Shown here in pieces: positions 41,947 through 50,565 of a DNA stretch of 64,000 nt. The position numbers and the translations under genes are program-made. Position 1 is the first letter of the stretch; each line of letters opens with the position of its first letter. Under the pieces are notes generated by a model, which was not told the DNA's origin, did not search any database, and was given only the letters and a program-made list of their open reading frames with translations. Source of the stretch: Weissella confusa (lineage in GTDB: Bacteria; Bacillota; Bacilli; Lactobacillales; Lactobacillaceae); contig JACSZT010000009.1 of assembly GCA_014332815.1 (NCBI GenBank), forward strand, positions 196,370 to 260,369. The letters are read 5' to 3'.

Positions 41947-42462
41947 ATGAGCACGAATCACATCGTATTATTTGAGCCATTGATGCCAGCAAATACTGGA
42001 AATATCGCCCGTACGGCAACGGGTACTAACACAAAGCTTCACTTGATTGAGCCTTTGGGATTTAAGTTGGATGACAAGCACGTTAAGCGTGCCGGATTGG
42101 ATTACTGGGATACAGTTGATATTACAATCCACGAGAACTTGCCAGCCTTTATGGCCAGCTTGAAGGAAACAGATGAACTGTTCTTGATTTCAAAGTTCGC
42201 ACCACGTGCTTATCACGAAGCTGATTACACAAACCCTGATCACGATTACTACTTCTTGTTCGGTAAGGAAACGACTGGTTTGCCTGAGCCATTCATGAAG
42301 CAACACCCTGAGAAGGCGTTGCGTATTCCACAAAACGATGACCACATTCGTTCATTGAACTTGTCAAACACGGCAGCCATCGTTATCTATGAAACGTTGC
42401 GTCAACAAGGGTTCCCAAACCTAGACTTGACCCACGAATACGACTACGACAAGTTGAAGTAA
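41947..42462 (+). CDS. trmL: tRNA (cytidine(34)-2'-O)-methyltransferase
   Basis: ATG 41947. 171 residues, the usual size of this SPOUT enzyme. Visible motifs are EPLMPANTGNIARTA (start), LFGKETTGLPE (SAM-binding trefoil knot) and RIPQNDDHIRSLNLSNTAAI (motif 3). It methylates the wobble 2'-OH of tRNA-Leu. ftsK follows 40 bp later. Confidence 0.93.
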   Translation: MSTNHIVLFEPLMPANTGNIARTATGTNTKLHLIEPLGFKLDDKHVKRAGLDYWDTVDITIHENLPAFMASLKETDELFLISKFAPRAYHEADYTNPDHDYYFLFGKETTGLPEPFMKQHPEKALRIPQNDDHIRSLNLSNTAAIVIYETLRQQGFPNLDLTHEYDYDKLK

Positions 42463-42502
42463 AAATAAATGAGCGTTTATTCACTTAAGAAAGGAGATTA
42501 AT

Positions 42503-45277
42503 ATGGCGGCGACAGCAAAAAAGCGTCCGACTACCAAGCGTAAAACAACGCCCAAAAAGTCGACGTCTGCCAAAAAGAAAAAAGCAGCGCAACAGAACTG
42601 GTGGCTTGAACGTGGCCCACAATTGATTGGACTATTTGCGACGATTATGACGGTTATCGCCATCGCTAAGGTTGGATTAGTTGGAAAGTTTTTGGCTAAT
42701 ATTATTCGCCTTGTAGTAGGTGGTTCTTATCAGTTCTTCTTGCTTGTGCTATTAATTCCACTCCTGGTGGTGGTTGCTTACGGGCAATGGCCAAAACGTT
42801 TTAAGTGGCAACAATACGTTGGTTTCACCCTCTTTTATTTGGGTGTCATGTTGGTCGGTTCAATTTTGCTCTTTGATAAGATGAACGTCCATGAGGCTTA
42901 CGCACAAACCATTCAAACGCTGATCAATCAAGACATGAACAATAAGGCGGTCACAACCCCGGTTGGCGGTGGCCTCATTGGGGCGTTGATGTACAGCGGT
43001 ACCTATATGGCGATGGCTGATTTTGGATCATGGTTGGTAGCAGTCATTCTATTGATTGCTGGACCGGTCATGTTCTTCAATTTGCCAATCCGAGACGTGT
43101 TTGACAACTTCTTTAATTTGGCTGAGGGTGCGGGTGATTTGGTGCAAACGCAAGCTTCAACAGCCCATGAAAAGGTGACTGAATCAATCGAAAGCTTCCG
43201 TGTCCGTCAAAAGTCAGCGATGCAAGAGTTCTTCAATGAAGATCCGTTTGCATCAGAAGCGGAACGCGCTGCGCAGATGATGGACGGTTTGCCTGATGCC
43301 TCTGCGTCAAACGATGCACCAATCACATCAAAGAAGGCTAAGACACCAACGGCAGCTGTGGAGGCTGAACCTGAAGTCGATGCAACTGCCACTGAATTTG
43401 TGATGCCAGAAATTGTGGCACCAGTACCATTCAAGCCAGAAGCACCAGTTGATGAAGCAACGTTTGCAGCGGCTGAGCCAGTGACGAATGAGTTCACGCC
43501 ACTGCCAAGCGAAGATGAAGCGCCCGTTGAAATGACGTATGATCCAAGCTTTAATCCGGATGCCGTTATTCAAGCGCAAGATGCTGCAATTGAACCGGTT
43601 GTTTATGGTGAAGACCTACCAGATGATGAGCTGTTGCCTGGTCAAGATGTGCCATTGACGCACGCTGATATTCTTGGCCACAATGATGCGCAAACGTCAC
43701 CAAAGACAACGGCGCACCAATCAAATGTTGGTCACGTTGAGCCATCAACGATTTCAGAACCAACGGCTGACGTCGATGCGTCTGGTTTGGGTACGTTGAT
43801 TGACGACAAGGATTACATTTTGCCAACCACTGACTTGTTGCAACACATTGGTTCGACTGACCAGTCAGCAGAGCGTGATGCGTTGAACGACAAGGCGCGT
43901 ATCTTGCATGAAACGTTGAAGAGTTTTAACATCAACGCGACGGTTGAAAAGGTGGTTCTCGGTCCAACGGTTACACAATACGAAATTAAGCCAGCCGTTG
44001 GGGTGAAGGTGTCAAAGATTCAAAACCTTGCCGATGACTTGGCGTTGGCCTTGGCTGCCAAGTCATTGCGTATTGAAGCACCTATCCCTGGTAAAAATGT
44101 TGTCGGAATCGAAGTTGCCAATGATCAACAAGCAACGGTTGGGTTCCGTGACATGGTTGAAGAGGCTGGTATCGATACCACCAAGCCTTTGGTTGTCCCA
44201 ATTGGTCGTGGTGTGACGAGTGGCGTCGTGAAACTTGATTTGACGAAGATGCCACACTTGTTGATTGCCGGTTCAACTGGTTCAGGTAAGTCAGTTGCCA
44301 TTAACGGTATTTTGGCTTCAATCTTGTTGCAAGCTAAGCCATCACAAGTTCGTTTGATGCTGGTTGATCCAAAGAAGGTGGAGTTGTCAGTTTATAACGA
44401 CATTCCACACTTGATTACACCGGTTATTTCAGACCCTAAGAAGGCATCGCTTGGCTTGAAGAAGGTTGTTTCCGAGATGGATCGCCGTTTCAAGTTGCTT
44501 GCTGATGAAGGGGTACGTAACATTGATGGTTACAACCGCTTAGTTGAAAAGCGCAATGCAGCGGACCCAAGTACGGTCCTTCAAAAGATGCCATACTTGG
44601 TTGTCATTATCGACGAGTTGGCTGACTTGATGATGACGTCTGCCGTTTCAGGCGACGTTGAAAACTCTATTGTGCGTATTGCGCAGTTGGGTCGTGCCGC
44701 TGGTATCCACATGATTGTCGCAACACAGCGTCCGTCAGTTGATATCATTACTGGTTTGATTAAGGCAAACGTGCCATCACGTATGGCGTTTGCCGTTTCA
44801 TCTGGTGTTGATTCACGTACGATTTTGGACAGTAACGGTGCCGAAAAGCTATTGGGTCGTGGTGATATGCTGTTTGCGCCAATTGGTTCAAACGGTCCAC
44901 AACGTGTTCAAGGAGCCTTCCTGACTGACGAAGACGTTGAGTCATTGACGGACTTTATCAAGAACCAAGGTGAAGCCCAATATGATAAGAGCATGGAAGT
45001 TTCTGATGAAGAAGTGAACGCGATTGATAATCCTGGTTCAGAAGGTGATGAACTAGATGAACGTTGGGATGACGTGCTTGAATTCATCTTGCGCGCTGGT
45101 GGTGCTTCAACATCATCAATTCAACGCCACTTTGGTATGGGCTATAACCGTGCCGGTCGTATCATGGACGCACTAACGGACCGTGGTTTGATTGGTGAAC
45201 AAAACGGGTCTAAGCCACGTGAGTTGAAGTTTACACCCGAAATGCTTGACCGTTTCCGCCGTGAAGCACTAAAATAA
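42503..45277 (+). CDS. ftsK: DNA translocase FtsK/SpoIIIE
   Basis: ATG 42503 after AAAGGAGAT. 924 residues: a Lys-rich start, four or five transmembrane helices (residues about 40-195), an acidic Ala/Pro/Glu linker of some 230 residues, then the motor with Walker A AGSTGSGKS (about residue 590), Walker B LVVIIDELADLMM, VATQRPSVDIITG, and the C-terminal gamma winged helix (ILRAGGASTSSIQRHFGMGY) that reads KOPS/SRS sites. It clears chromosome termini from the division septum. Confidence 0.95.
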   Translation: MAATAKKRPTTKRKTTPKKSTSAKKKKAAQQNWWLERGPQLIGLFATIMTVIAIAKVGLVGKFLANIIRLVVGGSYQFFLLVLLIPLLVVVAYGQWPKRFKWQQYVGFTLFYLGVMLVGSILLFDKMNVHEAYAQTIQTLINQDMNNKAVTTPVGGGLIGALMYSGTYMAMADFGSWLVAVILLIAGPVMFFNLPIRDVFDNFFNLAEGAGDLVQTQASTAHEKVTESIESFRVRQKSAMQEFFNEDPFASEAERAAQMMDGLPDASASNDAPITSKKAKTPTAAVEAEPEVDATATEFVMPEIVAPVPFKPEAPVDEATFAAAEPVTNEFTPLPSEDEAPVEMTYDPSFNPDAVIQAQDAAIEPVVYGEDLPDDELLPGQDVPLTHADILGHNDAQTSPKTTAHQSNVGHVEPSTISEPTADVDASGLGTLIDDKDYILPTTDLLQHIGSTDQSAERDALNDKARILHETLKSFNINATVEKVVLGPTVTQYEIKPAVGVKVSKIQNLADDLALALAAKSLRIEAPIPGKNVVGIEVANDQQATVGFRDMVEEAGIDTTKPLVVPIGRGVTSGVVKLDLTKMPHLLIAGSTGSGKSVAINGILASILLQAKPSQVRLMLVDPKKVELSVYNDIPHLITPVISDPKKASLGLKKVVSEMDRRFKLLADEGVRNIDGYNRLVEKRNAADPSTVLQKMPYLVVIIDELADLMMTSAVSGDVENSIVRIAQLGRAAGIHMIVATQRPSVDIITGLIKANVPSRMAFAVSSGVDSRTILDSNGAEKLLGRGDMLFAPIGSNGPQRVQGAFLTDEDVESLTDFIKNQGEAQYDKSMEVSDEEVNAIDNPGSEGDELDERWDDVLEFILRAGGASTSSIQRHFGMGYNRAGRIMDALTDRGLIGEQNGSKPRELKFTPEMLDRFRREALK

Positions 45278-45309
45278 CGCATACGATTAAATGAGATGGA
45301 GGCCGTCAG

Positions 45310-45594
45310 ATGATTCGTTATGATTTAACAAATCCAGCAACGGACGTCGAATTGGTAGCAATGTACCGCGCCGATTTTGATGTCGATGTTGGTCGTCTAT
45401 ACACGTATGTGCCAGAACTCAAGGGATTCCAATTGCACTACGACCACGATGTTGTGTTGTCACCAGCAGAGATGCGTGATGATGCTGACGTTCGTTTCTA
45501 CTTGCAAGTCCATGGTCAAAACCCTACTGGACGCGCACGTATGGCAAATATTGATTTCCAACTTGTGCAACGAGATGAAATTAACTGGGCATAA
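45310..45594 (+). CDS. Conserved hypothetical protein, 94 aa
   Basis: ATG 45310 after GAGATGGAGG. It is an acidic, soluble 94-residue protein without helices of membrane type (RYDLTNPATDVELVAMYRAD, YTYVPELKGFQLHYDHDVVL). I do not recognise the family. It is 32 bp behind ftsK and closed by a terminator, so it is probably the last gene of that unit. Confidence 0.75.
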   Translation: MIRYDLTNPATDVELVAMYRADFDVDVGRLYTYVPELKGFQLHYDHDVVLSPAEMRDDADVRFYLQVHGQNPTGRARMANIDFQLVQRDEINWA

Positions 45595-45602
45595 TGTCTA
45601 AT

Positions 45603-45638
45603 GAAAGTCGCATTCCTTTTTAGGGGTGCGACTTTTTC
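45603..45638 (+). terminator. Terminator of the ftsK unit
   Basis: AAAGTCGCA, CTTTTTAGGGG loop region, TGCGACTTTTT. Confidence 0.85.
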
Positions 45639-45748
45639 TATGCAGTCTGTGACGATATTTTCCTAACAAATGAATAAAGTTAATACAATTATTCATATGG
45701 CTTGGGTACAATGGTATTAACATGTCAGACAAATAGGGAGTAACTTAC

Positions 45749-46651
45749 ATGATTGAATTGAAAAACCTGAACAAGCGGTTTGGCGACAAGCTAGCAGTTC
45801 AGGATATGAATATGGTTATCAAGCCGGGTGAAGTGATGGGACTGATTGGCCAAAACGGTGCGGGTAAAACAACCACGTTCCGTATGGTCTTGGATTTTAT
45901 CGAACCTACGAGTGGTGAGATTACTTGGGATGGGCACAAGATTAGTTCGGCTGATAAGCAACGCATCGGCTTTTTGCCTGAAGAGCGTGGGCTGTACCAA
46001 AAGCTAACCATTGAAGAACAAGTGATGTACTTTGCTGAGTTGCACGGCATGAAGCGTGCTGATGCGAAGGCGTCATTACAAGATTGGATGAAGCGCTTGG
46101 ATGTCGTGGGTAAGACGACTGATAAAGTGCAAAAGCTTTCTAAGGGTAACGCACAAAAGGTTCAGTTGATTTCAACGGTTATCTTCCACCCGGAATTTTT
46201 GATTTTGGACGAGCCGTTCACCGGACTTGATCCAGTGAACACGGAATTGATGATGAATGAAATCAAGCGTTTGAAGCAAGGTGGCGCGATGATTATTTTC
46301 AGTTCTCACAATATGTCGGGTGTTGAAAAGCTGTCTGACCACCTGACAATGTTGCGTCACGGTGAAACGGTTTTGAGTGGTGCCACGACTGAGATTCGTG
46401 AATCATTCGGTCGTACCGAGATTTATATTGAGTCACCGGTAGCAGACGCAGATTTGTTGGCCATTGATGGCGTCCTGTCCGTTGAACCACAAGGCATTGG
46501 TCGCCAAGTACGTTTGACGAACGCCGAGGTTGGTCGCCAAGTCTTTAGTACAGTTGCACAAGACGGTTATGTACCAGTGTTTGCGCAAACTGCGCCAACG
46601 CTTGATGAAATTTTCCGTCGTGAAGTACAAGGAGGTGGCGTAAATGACTAG
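45749..46651 (+). CDS. ABC transporter ATP-binding protein, NatA type
   Basis: ATG 45749 after AGGGAGTAA; a TACAAT box lies at about 45707. 300 residues with Walker A GQNGAGKTT, signature LSKGNAQKV, Walker B FLILDEPFTGLD and a C-terminal accessory domain (DUF4162 type) ending APTLDEIFRREV. It overlaps the permease by 8 bases. NatAB-like exporters move Na+, drugs or peptides; the substrate is unknown. Confidence 0.9.
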   Translation: MIELKNLNKRFGDKLAVQDMNMVIKPGEVMGLIGQNGAGKTTTFRMVLDFIEPTSGEITWDGHKISSADKQRIGFLPEERGLYQKLTIEEQVMYFAELHGMKRADAKASLQDWMKRLDVVGKTTDKVQKLSKGNAQKVQLISTVIFHPEFLILDEPFTGLDPVNTELMMNEIKRLKQGGAMIIFSSHNMSGVEKLSDHLTMLRHGETVLSGATTEIRESFGRTEIYIESPVADADLLAIDGVLSVEPQGIGRQVRLTNAEVGRQVFSTVAQDGYVPVFAQTAPTLDEIFRREVQGGGVND

Positions 46652-47888
46652 TCGCCAATTATTCTTAGTAGCACGCCAAACCTACTTAACACGTATTAAG
46701 TCATTCGGATACTGGGCATTGGTCTTGGCACCGGTATTGATTGTTGGTGTCATCGCAGGAATCACCTTCATCATTACGGCCACGCAAAGTCACAAGACGC
46801 CAGTTGTCGGGGTGGTGAATCAGCCAGCACTAACGACGTACTTGAAAAAGACAGATGGTTTTGACGCTAAGGTGAAGTCGGTTGCAACTGAAAAGCAAGC
46901 CAAAGCAGACTTACGCAAAGGTAAGCTAGACGCGTATCTGAAGGAGACTGGTGAGACGAAGTTCCAATTGGTTGCCTCAGCAGACGGTGAATCAGTTTCA
47001 GAAACGAAGCTGAAGGCCAACTTGACGAGTTTTTCAATGCTGAACACGGCCGCTGAAATTAACTTGTCAGGTGAAGATTTGCAAAAGTTGATGACGCCAC
47101 CGGTTTTGAAGACGACGACGCAAAGCGACAAAGGACAATCAGCCGGTGGAGCGGTGGCCAATTCAGCCAATACGGCTTTGGCATCGGCCATTGGTATCTT
47201 GATTTTCGTGTTCTTGACGTCATACATCAGTATGATTGCGCAAGAGATTGCCAATGAGAAGTCATCACGTATCATGGAAATTTTGTTGGCTGCGACATCA
47301 CCAGCGGTACAATTCTTCGGTAAGTTGAGCGGTATTGCTGGCTTGGCGTTGACGCATGGGTTGCTGTATGTGATTGCTGGGTTGCTGGTTAACGTCTTTG
47401 CGCCACACTACAAGTACTTGAAGATGATTAAGGAACTATTGGCGGGAGTTGATGCCGGCTTTGCCATTATGACGTTGCTAATTGCATTGGTTGCCATCTT
47501 TATGTACATGGTTCTAACGGCGATTGTTGCGGCGATGGTAAATGACTTGAGCCAAGTGCAACAAGCGGTGGCACCAATCACCTACTTGGCAATGATTGGT
47601 TATGTGCTAACGTTTACGTTGTCAGGTCAACCAAACAACACATTCTTGAACATCTTGTCATACGTGCCATTCATTTCACAAACGCTGATGCCGGCCCGTC
47701 TAGGGTTGCAATATGCGACGATGGGGGATGCGGCAATTGCATTGGTGCTTGAGGTGATTGTGTTGGTATTCATCAGCATGTTCGGCTTGCGTGTCTACAA
47801 GCGTAACGTGTTGACGTACAACGACGGTAATATCACGAAGGCTGCTTTGGCTAGTCTGAAGGGCTTGTTCGTTAAAACAAAAGACTAA
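46644..47888 (+). CDS. ABC-2 type transporter permease, NatB type
   Basis: ATG 46644, inside the end of the ATPase gene, with GAAGTACAAGGAGGTGG upstream. 414 residues: one N-terminal helix (WALVLAPVLIVGVIAGITFI), a large extracytoplasmic loop (about residues 45-170), then five or six C-terminal helices containing EIANEKSSRIMEILLAATSP, the typical mark of this permease class. It pairs with the preceding ATPase. Confidence 0.9.
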   Translation: MTSRQLFLVARQTYLTRIKSFGYWALVLAPVLIVGVIAGITFIITATQSHKTPVVGVVNQPALTTYLKKTDGFDAKVKSVATEKQAKADLRKGKLDAYLKETGETKFQLVASADGESVSETKLKANLTSFSMLNTAAEINLSGEDLQKLMTPPVLKTTTQSDKGQSAGGAVANSANTALASAIGILIFVFLTSYISMIAQEIANEKSSRIMEILLAATSPAVQFFGKLSGIAGLALTHGLLYVIAGLLVNVFAPHYKYLKMIKELLAGVDAGFAIMTLLIALVAIFMYMVLTAIVAAMVNDLSQVQQAVAPITYLAMIGYVLTFTLSGQPNNTFLNILSYVPFISQTLMPARLGLQYATMGDAAIALVLEVIVLVFISMFGLRVYKRNVLTYNDGNITKAALASLKGLFVKTKD

Positions 47889-47890
47889 AC

Positions 47891-47930
47891 AAAAAACGTC
47901 GATGACTGAATATGGTCATCGACGTTTTTT
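47891..47930. terminator. Bidirectional terminator
   Basis: AAAAAACGTCGATGAC and GTCATCGACGTTTTTT, perfect 16-bp arms with A and T runs on both sides. It serves the permease gene and the small minus-strand gene. Confidence 0.92.
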
Positions 47931-47940
47931 CGTGAGCAGA

Positions 47941-48072
47941 TTATTGCTTCAATTGCTCTTCATCCTTCTTACCCAAGAAACGATCCTTTTGATCATCCTT
48001 GACTTCGGGCATAACGAACAAGTCATCAAATTGCTTGCTCAATTCATCAGTACGCTTTGTTTGCAATGGCAT
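47941..48072 (-). CDS. Small charged protein, SPJ_0845-like, 43 aa
   Basis: Minus-strand ATG at 48072 (ribosome binding site GGGGGAAAG; a second ATG lies 15 bases upstream) reads MPLQTKRTDELSKQFDDLFV, then MPEVKDDQKDRFLGKKDEEQ LKQ and stop. A TATACT box lies about 40 bases upstream. Short, highly charged, soluble; it resembles the SPJ_0845 family of small lactic-acid-bacteria proteins, function unknown. Overlooked easily because of its size. Confidence 0.65.
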   Translation of the reverse strand: MPLQTKRTDELSKQFDDLFVMPEVKDDQKDRFLGKKDEEQLKQ

Positions 48073-48222
48073 TTGGCTTTCCCCCATCAAATATTCTTGC
48101 CAATAGTATACCACGATTACCCAGGGGCTTGTCGTCTAAATAAATTCATTTTTTTGCCGTCAGAAAGGCGACACTTTTGTTTATGATGAAGGGGCAAAAG
48201 TGATTTCATGGGGGTAGGAAAA

Positions 48223-50148
48223 ATGCAGATTCACGTTGCAAAAACAGGAAATGATCATCACGACGGGACGGCAGAGCGCCCGTTGTTGACGATTAATCAC
48301 GCTGCGCAAATTGCGCAGCCGGGCGACACAGTCATTGTTCACGAGGGGGAATACCGTGAATGGGTGAATCCGAAGAACGCCGGGTTAAGCGACCGACGCC
48401 GCATTGTTTACCAAGCAGCGCCACGCGAAAAGGTAGTTATCAAGGGCTCAGAAGTGGTTACTGAGTGGGAAGAGATTGCTGGTTCGGTCTATAAGGCAAT
48501 TGTGGATAACGAGGTGTTTGGCGAGTTCAATCCGTTTGACGATGAGCTAAATGGGGATTGGCTCATTTCAAACCTAAACCGTAAGACGCACACGGCAGAC
48601 ATTTATATTGATGGGGTGTCGATGTACGAAGCGCAAGCATTGGCTGAGGTTGATGCCGGTGAAGAGCGTAATCATGTACATGATTTTATGACGGATGAGG
48701 AAATTGCGGAACCGTATCCAGCACGTACCAAGTACAAGTGGTTTGCTGAAGTGACGGATGATGTGACGACAATTTATGCTAATTTTCATGATGTTAAGCC
48801 GTCAGAGCATTTGATTGAAATGAACGTGCGCCCATATGTGTTCTATCCAAGTCAAATTGGTCGTAATTACATCACGGTGCGTGGCTTTGAAATGGCGCAA
48901 GCAGCAACACCTTGGACGCCACCTACTGCTGAGCAACCAGGCTTGATTGGTGCGCACTGGAGTAAGGGGTGGATTATCGAGAACAATCGTATCCACGACG
49001 CTAAGACCAGTGGTATTTCACTGGGTAAGGAACGCGCATCAGGCGATAACTACTACACACATCGTCGTGACAAGCCGGGCTACCAATATCAATTGGAAAC
49101 GGTGTTTGAGGCGATAAACAATCATGGTTGGCGCAAAGAGACGATTGGGTCACACATCGTCCGAAACAATGAGATTTATGACTGTGGTCAAAACGGTATT
49201 GTTGGTCACTTGGGTTGTGTCTTCTCAACGATTGCGAATAACCATATCTACAACATTGGCTTGAAGCGTGAATACCATGGCTGGGAAGTTGCTGGCATTA
49301 AGTTGCACGCGGCGATTGATGTGCAACTCACGCACAACCACATCCACAATACGGTTTTGGGAACATGGTTGGATTGGCAAACCCAAGGTACGCGCATTAA
49401 CCGTAACGTTTATCACCACAACAATCGTGACTTCTTCGTTGAAGTGAGCCACGGACCATTCATGGTTGATCACAATGTTTTCGGTTCTGAAAATGCGGTC
49501 GATGAATTTGCCCAAGGTGGCGCGTTCGTCAATAACTTGATTGCTGGTGCGATGAAGCGTCAAAAGGTACTTAACCGAACAACGCCATATCACACGCCAC
49601 ACTCAACTCAGATTGCTGGCTATGCTTGTGTTTATGGTGGGGATGACCGTTTTTACAACAACGTCTTTATTGGCACGCCAAACAAGGCGTGGGAAGTGCA
49701 AGGAACGGCACAGTTCGCGGAAGCGCCAACAACGCTTGAAGCGTACATTGATGCGGTGCACATGACGCGACCAACCGATATTGAGCAATTCGAAACGGTT
49801 GAGCAACCAATGTATGTGTCACATAACGTTTATTTGAACGGTGCCCGTGCAACCACTGCGGAAAAGACAAACGTGATTGATGAAATGAACCCACACTTTG
49901 ATGTGGTGAAGCAAGGTGAAGCGTATTACCTAGAATTGTCGGTACCAGAGTCGGTGACGAATTTTGTTGCGCCAACCCAGACGTCAGAAACGTTGGGCAA
50001 GGTGCGCTTGGTTGATGCGGAGTTTGAACAACCAGATGGATCGGACTATGTCTTGAATGAAGATTTGGTTGGTGACAAAATCGAACGTGAATTAGCCGGA
50101 CCAGTTGGTAGTTTGGTCGTCGGTGAAAACCGTATTCGCATTTGGTAA
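48223..50148 (+). CDS. GH120-like beta-xylosidase (right-handed beta-helix)
   Basis: I choose ATG 48223 because GGGGGTAGGAAAA fits as its ribosome binding site; ATG 48208 lies within that site. About 641 residues, no signal peptide, so cytoplasmic. It starts MQIHVAKTGNDHHDGTAERP LLTINHAAQIAQPGDTVIVH EGEYREWV, the hallmark start of GH120. The many short turns (ENNRIHDAKTSGISLG, RNNEIYDCGQNGIVGH, NHIYNIGLKREYHGWEVAGI) are coils of a parallel beta-helix. GH120 enzymes release xylose from short xylo-oligosaccharides. No transporter adjoins it. Confidence 0.8.
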   Translation: MQIHVAKTGNDHHDGTAERPLLTINHAAQIAQPGDTVIVHEGEYREWVNPKNAGLSDRRRIVYQAAPREKVVIKGSEVVTEWEEIAGSVYKAIVDNEVFGEFNPFDDELNGDWLISNLNRKTHTADIYIDGVSMYEAQALAEVDAGEERNHVHDFMTDEEIAEPYPARTKYKWFAEVTDDVTTIYANFHDVKPSEHLIEMNVRPYVFYPSQIGRNYITVRGFEMAQAATPWTPPTAEQPGLIGAHWSKGWIIENNRIHDAKTSGISLGKERASGDNYYTHRRDKPGYQYQLETVFEAINNHGWRKETIGSHIVRNNEIYDCGQNGIVGHLGCVFSTIANNHIYNIGLKREYHGWEVAGIKLHAAIDVQLTHNHIHNTVLGTWLDWQTQGTRINRNVYHHNNRDFFVEVSHGPFMVDHNVFGSENAVDEFAQGGAFVNNLIAGAMKRQKVLNRTTPYHTPHSTQIAGYACVYGGDDRFYNNVFIGTPNKAWEVQGTAQFAEAPTTLEAYIDAVHMTRPTDIEQFETVEQPMYVSHNVYLNGARATTAEKTNVIDEMNPHFDVVKQGEAYYLELSVPESVTNFVAPTQTSETLGKVRLVDAEFEQPDGSDYVLNEDLVGDKIERELAGPVGSLVVGENRIRIW

Positions 50149-50151
50149 TAA

Positions 50152-50165
50152 TGAGAACGTTTTCA
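50152..50165 (+). promoter_or_regulatory. cre-like CcpA site
   Basis: TGAGAACGTTTTCA, one mismatch from TGWAANCGNTNWCA. It lies just after the xylosidase and about 75 bp before the small secreted protein, so it could repress the latter in rich sugar. Confidence 0.5.
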
Positions 50166-50241
50166 ACTTCATAAATAATTCAAAAACGAACCGTAATATA
50201 CAACTTCGGAAGCAATTATTTATTTAAAGGGGAAAGAACAG

Positions 50242-50433
50242 ATGAAGTTCGCACAACAAGCATCACTTGCGATTGCAGGTACGGTATCAGGATTGTGGTT
50301 GATGGCCGAAGAGGGATTGGCTGCAACGACAGCAACAACAATGGCACCATCTTCAACCGAGACAGTCGAAGTGATTGCTGGATTGTTGATGACGTCACTA
50401 GCCGTAATGATTTACGTCTACAAGACAAAGTAA
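50242..50433 (+). CDS. Small secreted or membrane protein, 63 aa
   Basis: ATG 50242 after AAAGGGGAAAG. A signal-peptide-like start (MKFAQQASLAIAGTVSGLWL), a Thr/Ala/Ser-rich stretch, then a second hydrophobic helix (VIAGLLMTSLAVMIYVYKTK). 63 residues; not recognised. It has its own terminator, a strong ribosome binding site and a cre-like box, so it is a real, separately controlled gene. Confidence 0.7.
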   Translation: MKFAQQASLAIAGTVSGLWLMAEEGLAATTATTMAPSSTETVEVIAGLLMTSLAVMIYVYKTK

Positions 50434-50438
50434 ACCCT

Positions 50439-50478
50439 TAAGCCACTAGGAAGTGAGAGATTTCCTGGTGGCTTTTTT
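50439..50478 (+). terminator. Terminator of the 63-aa gene
   Basis: AAGCCACTAGGAA and TTTCCTGGTGGCTT with TTTT. Confidence 0.88.
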
Positions 50479-50565
50479 CGTGCAGTTTTTCAACCAATCT
50501 CCGGGGTTAAATTAAACCGAATTTCGGCGTATAATGAAGTAAATACTATTTGAAAGGAAAAGCGG

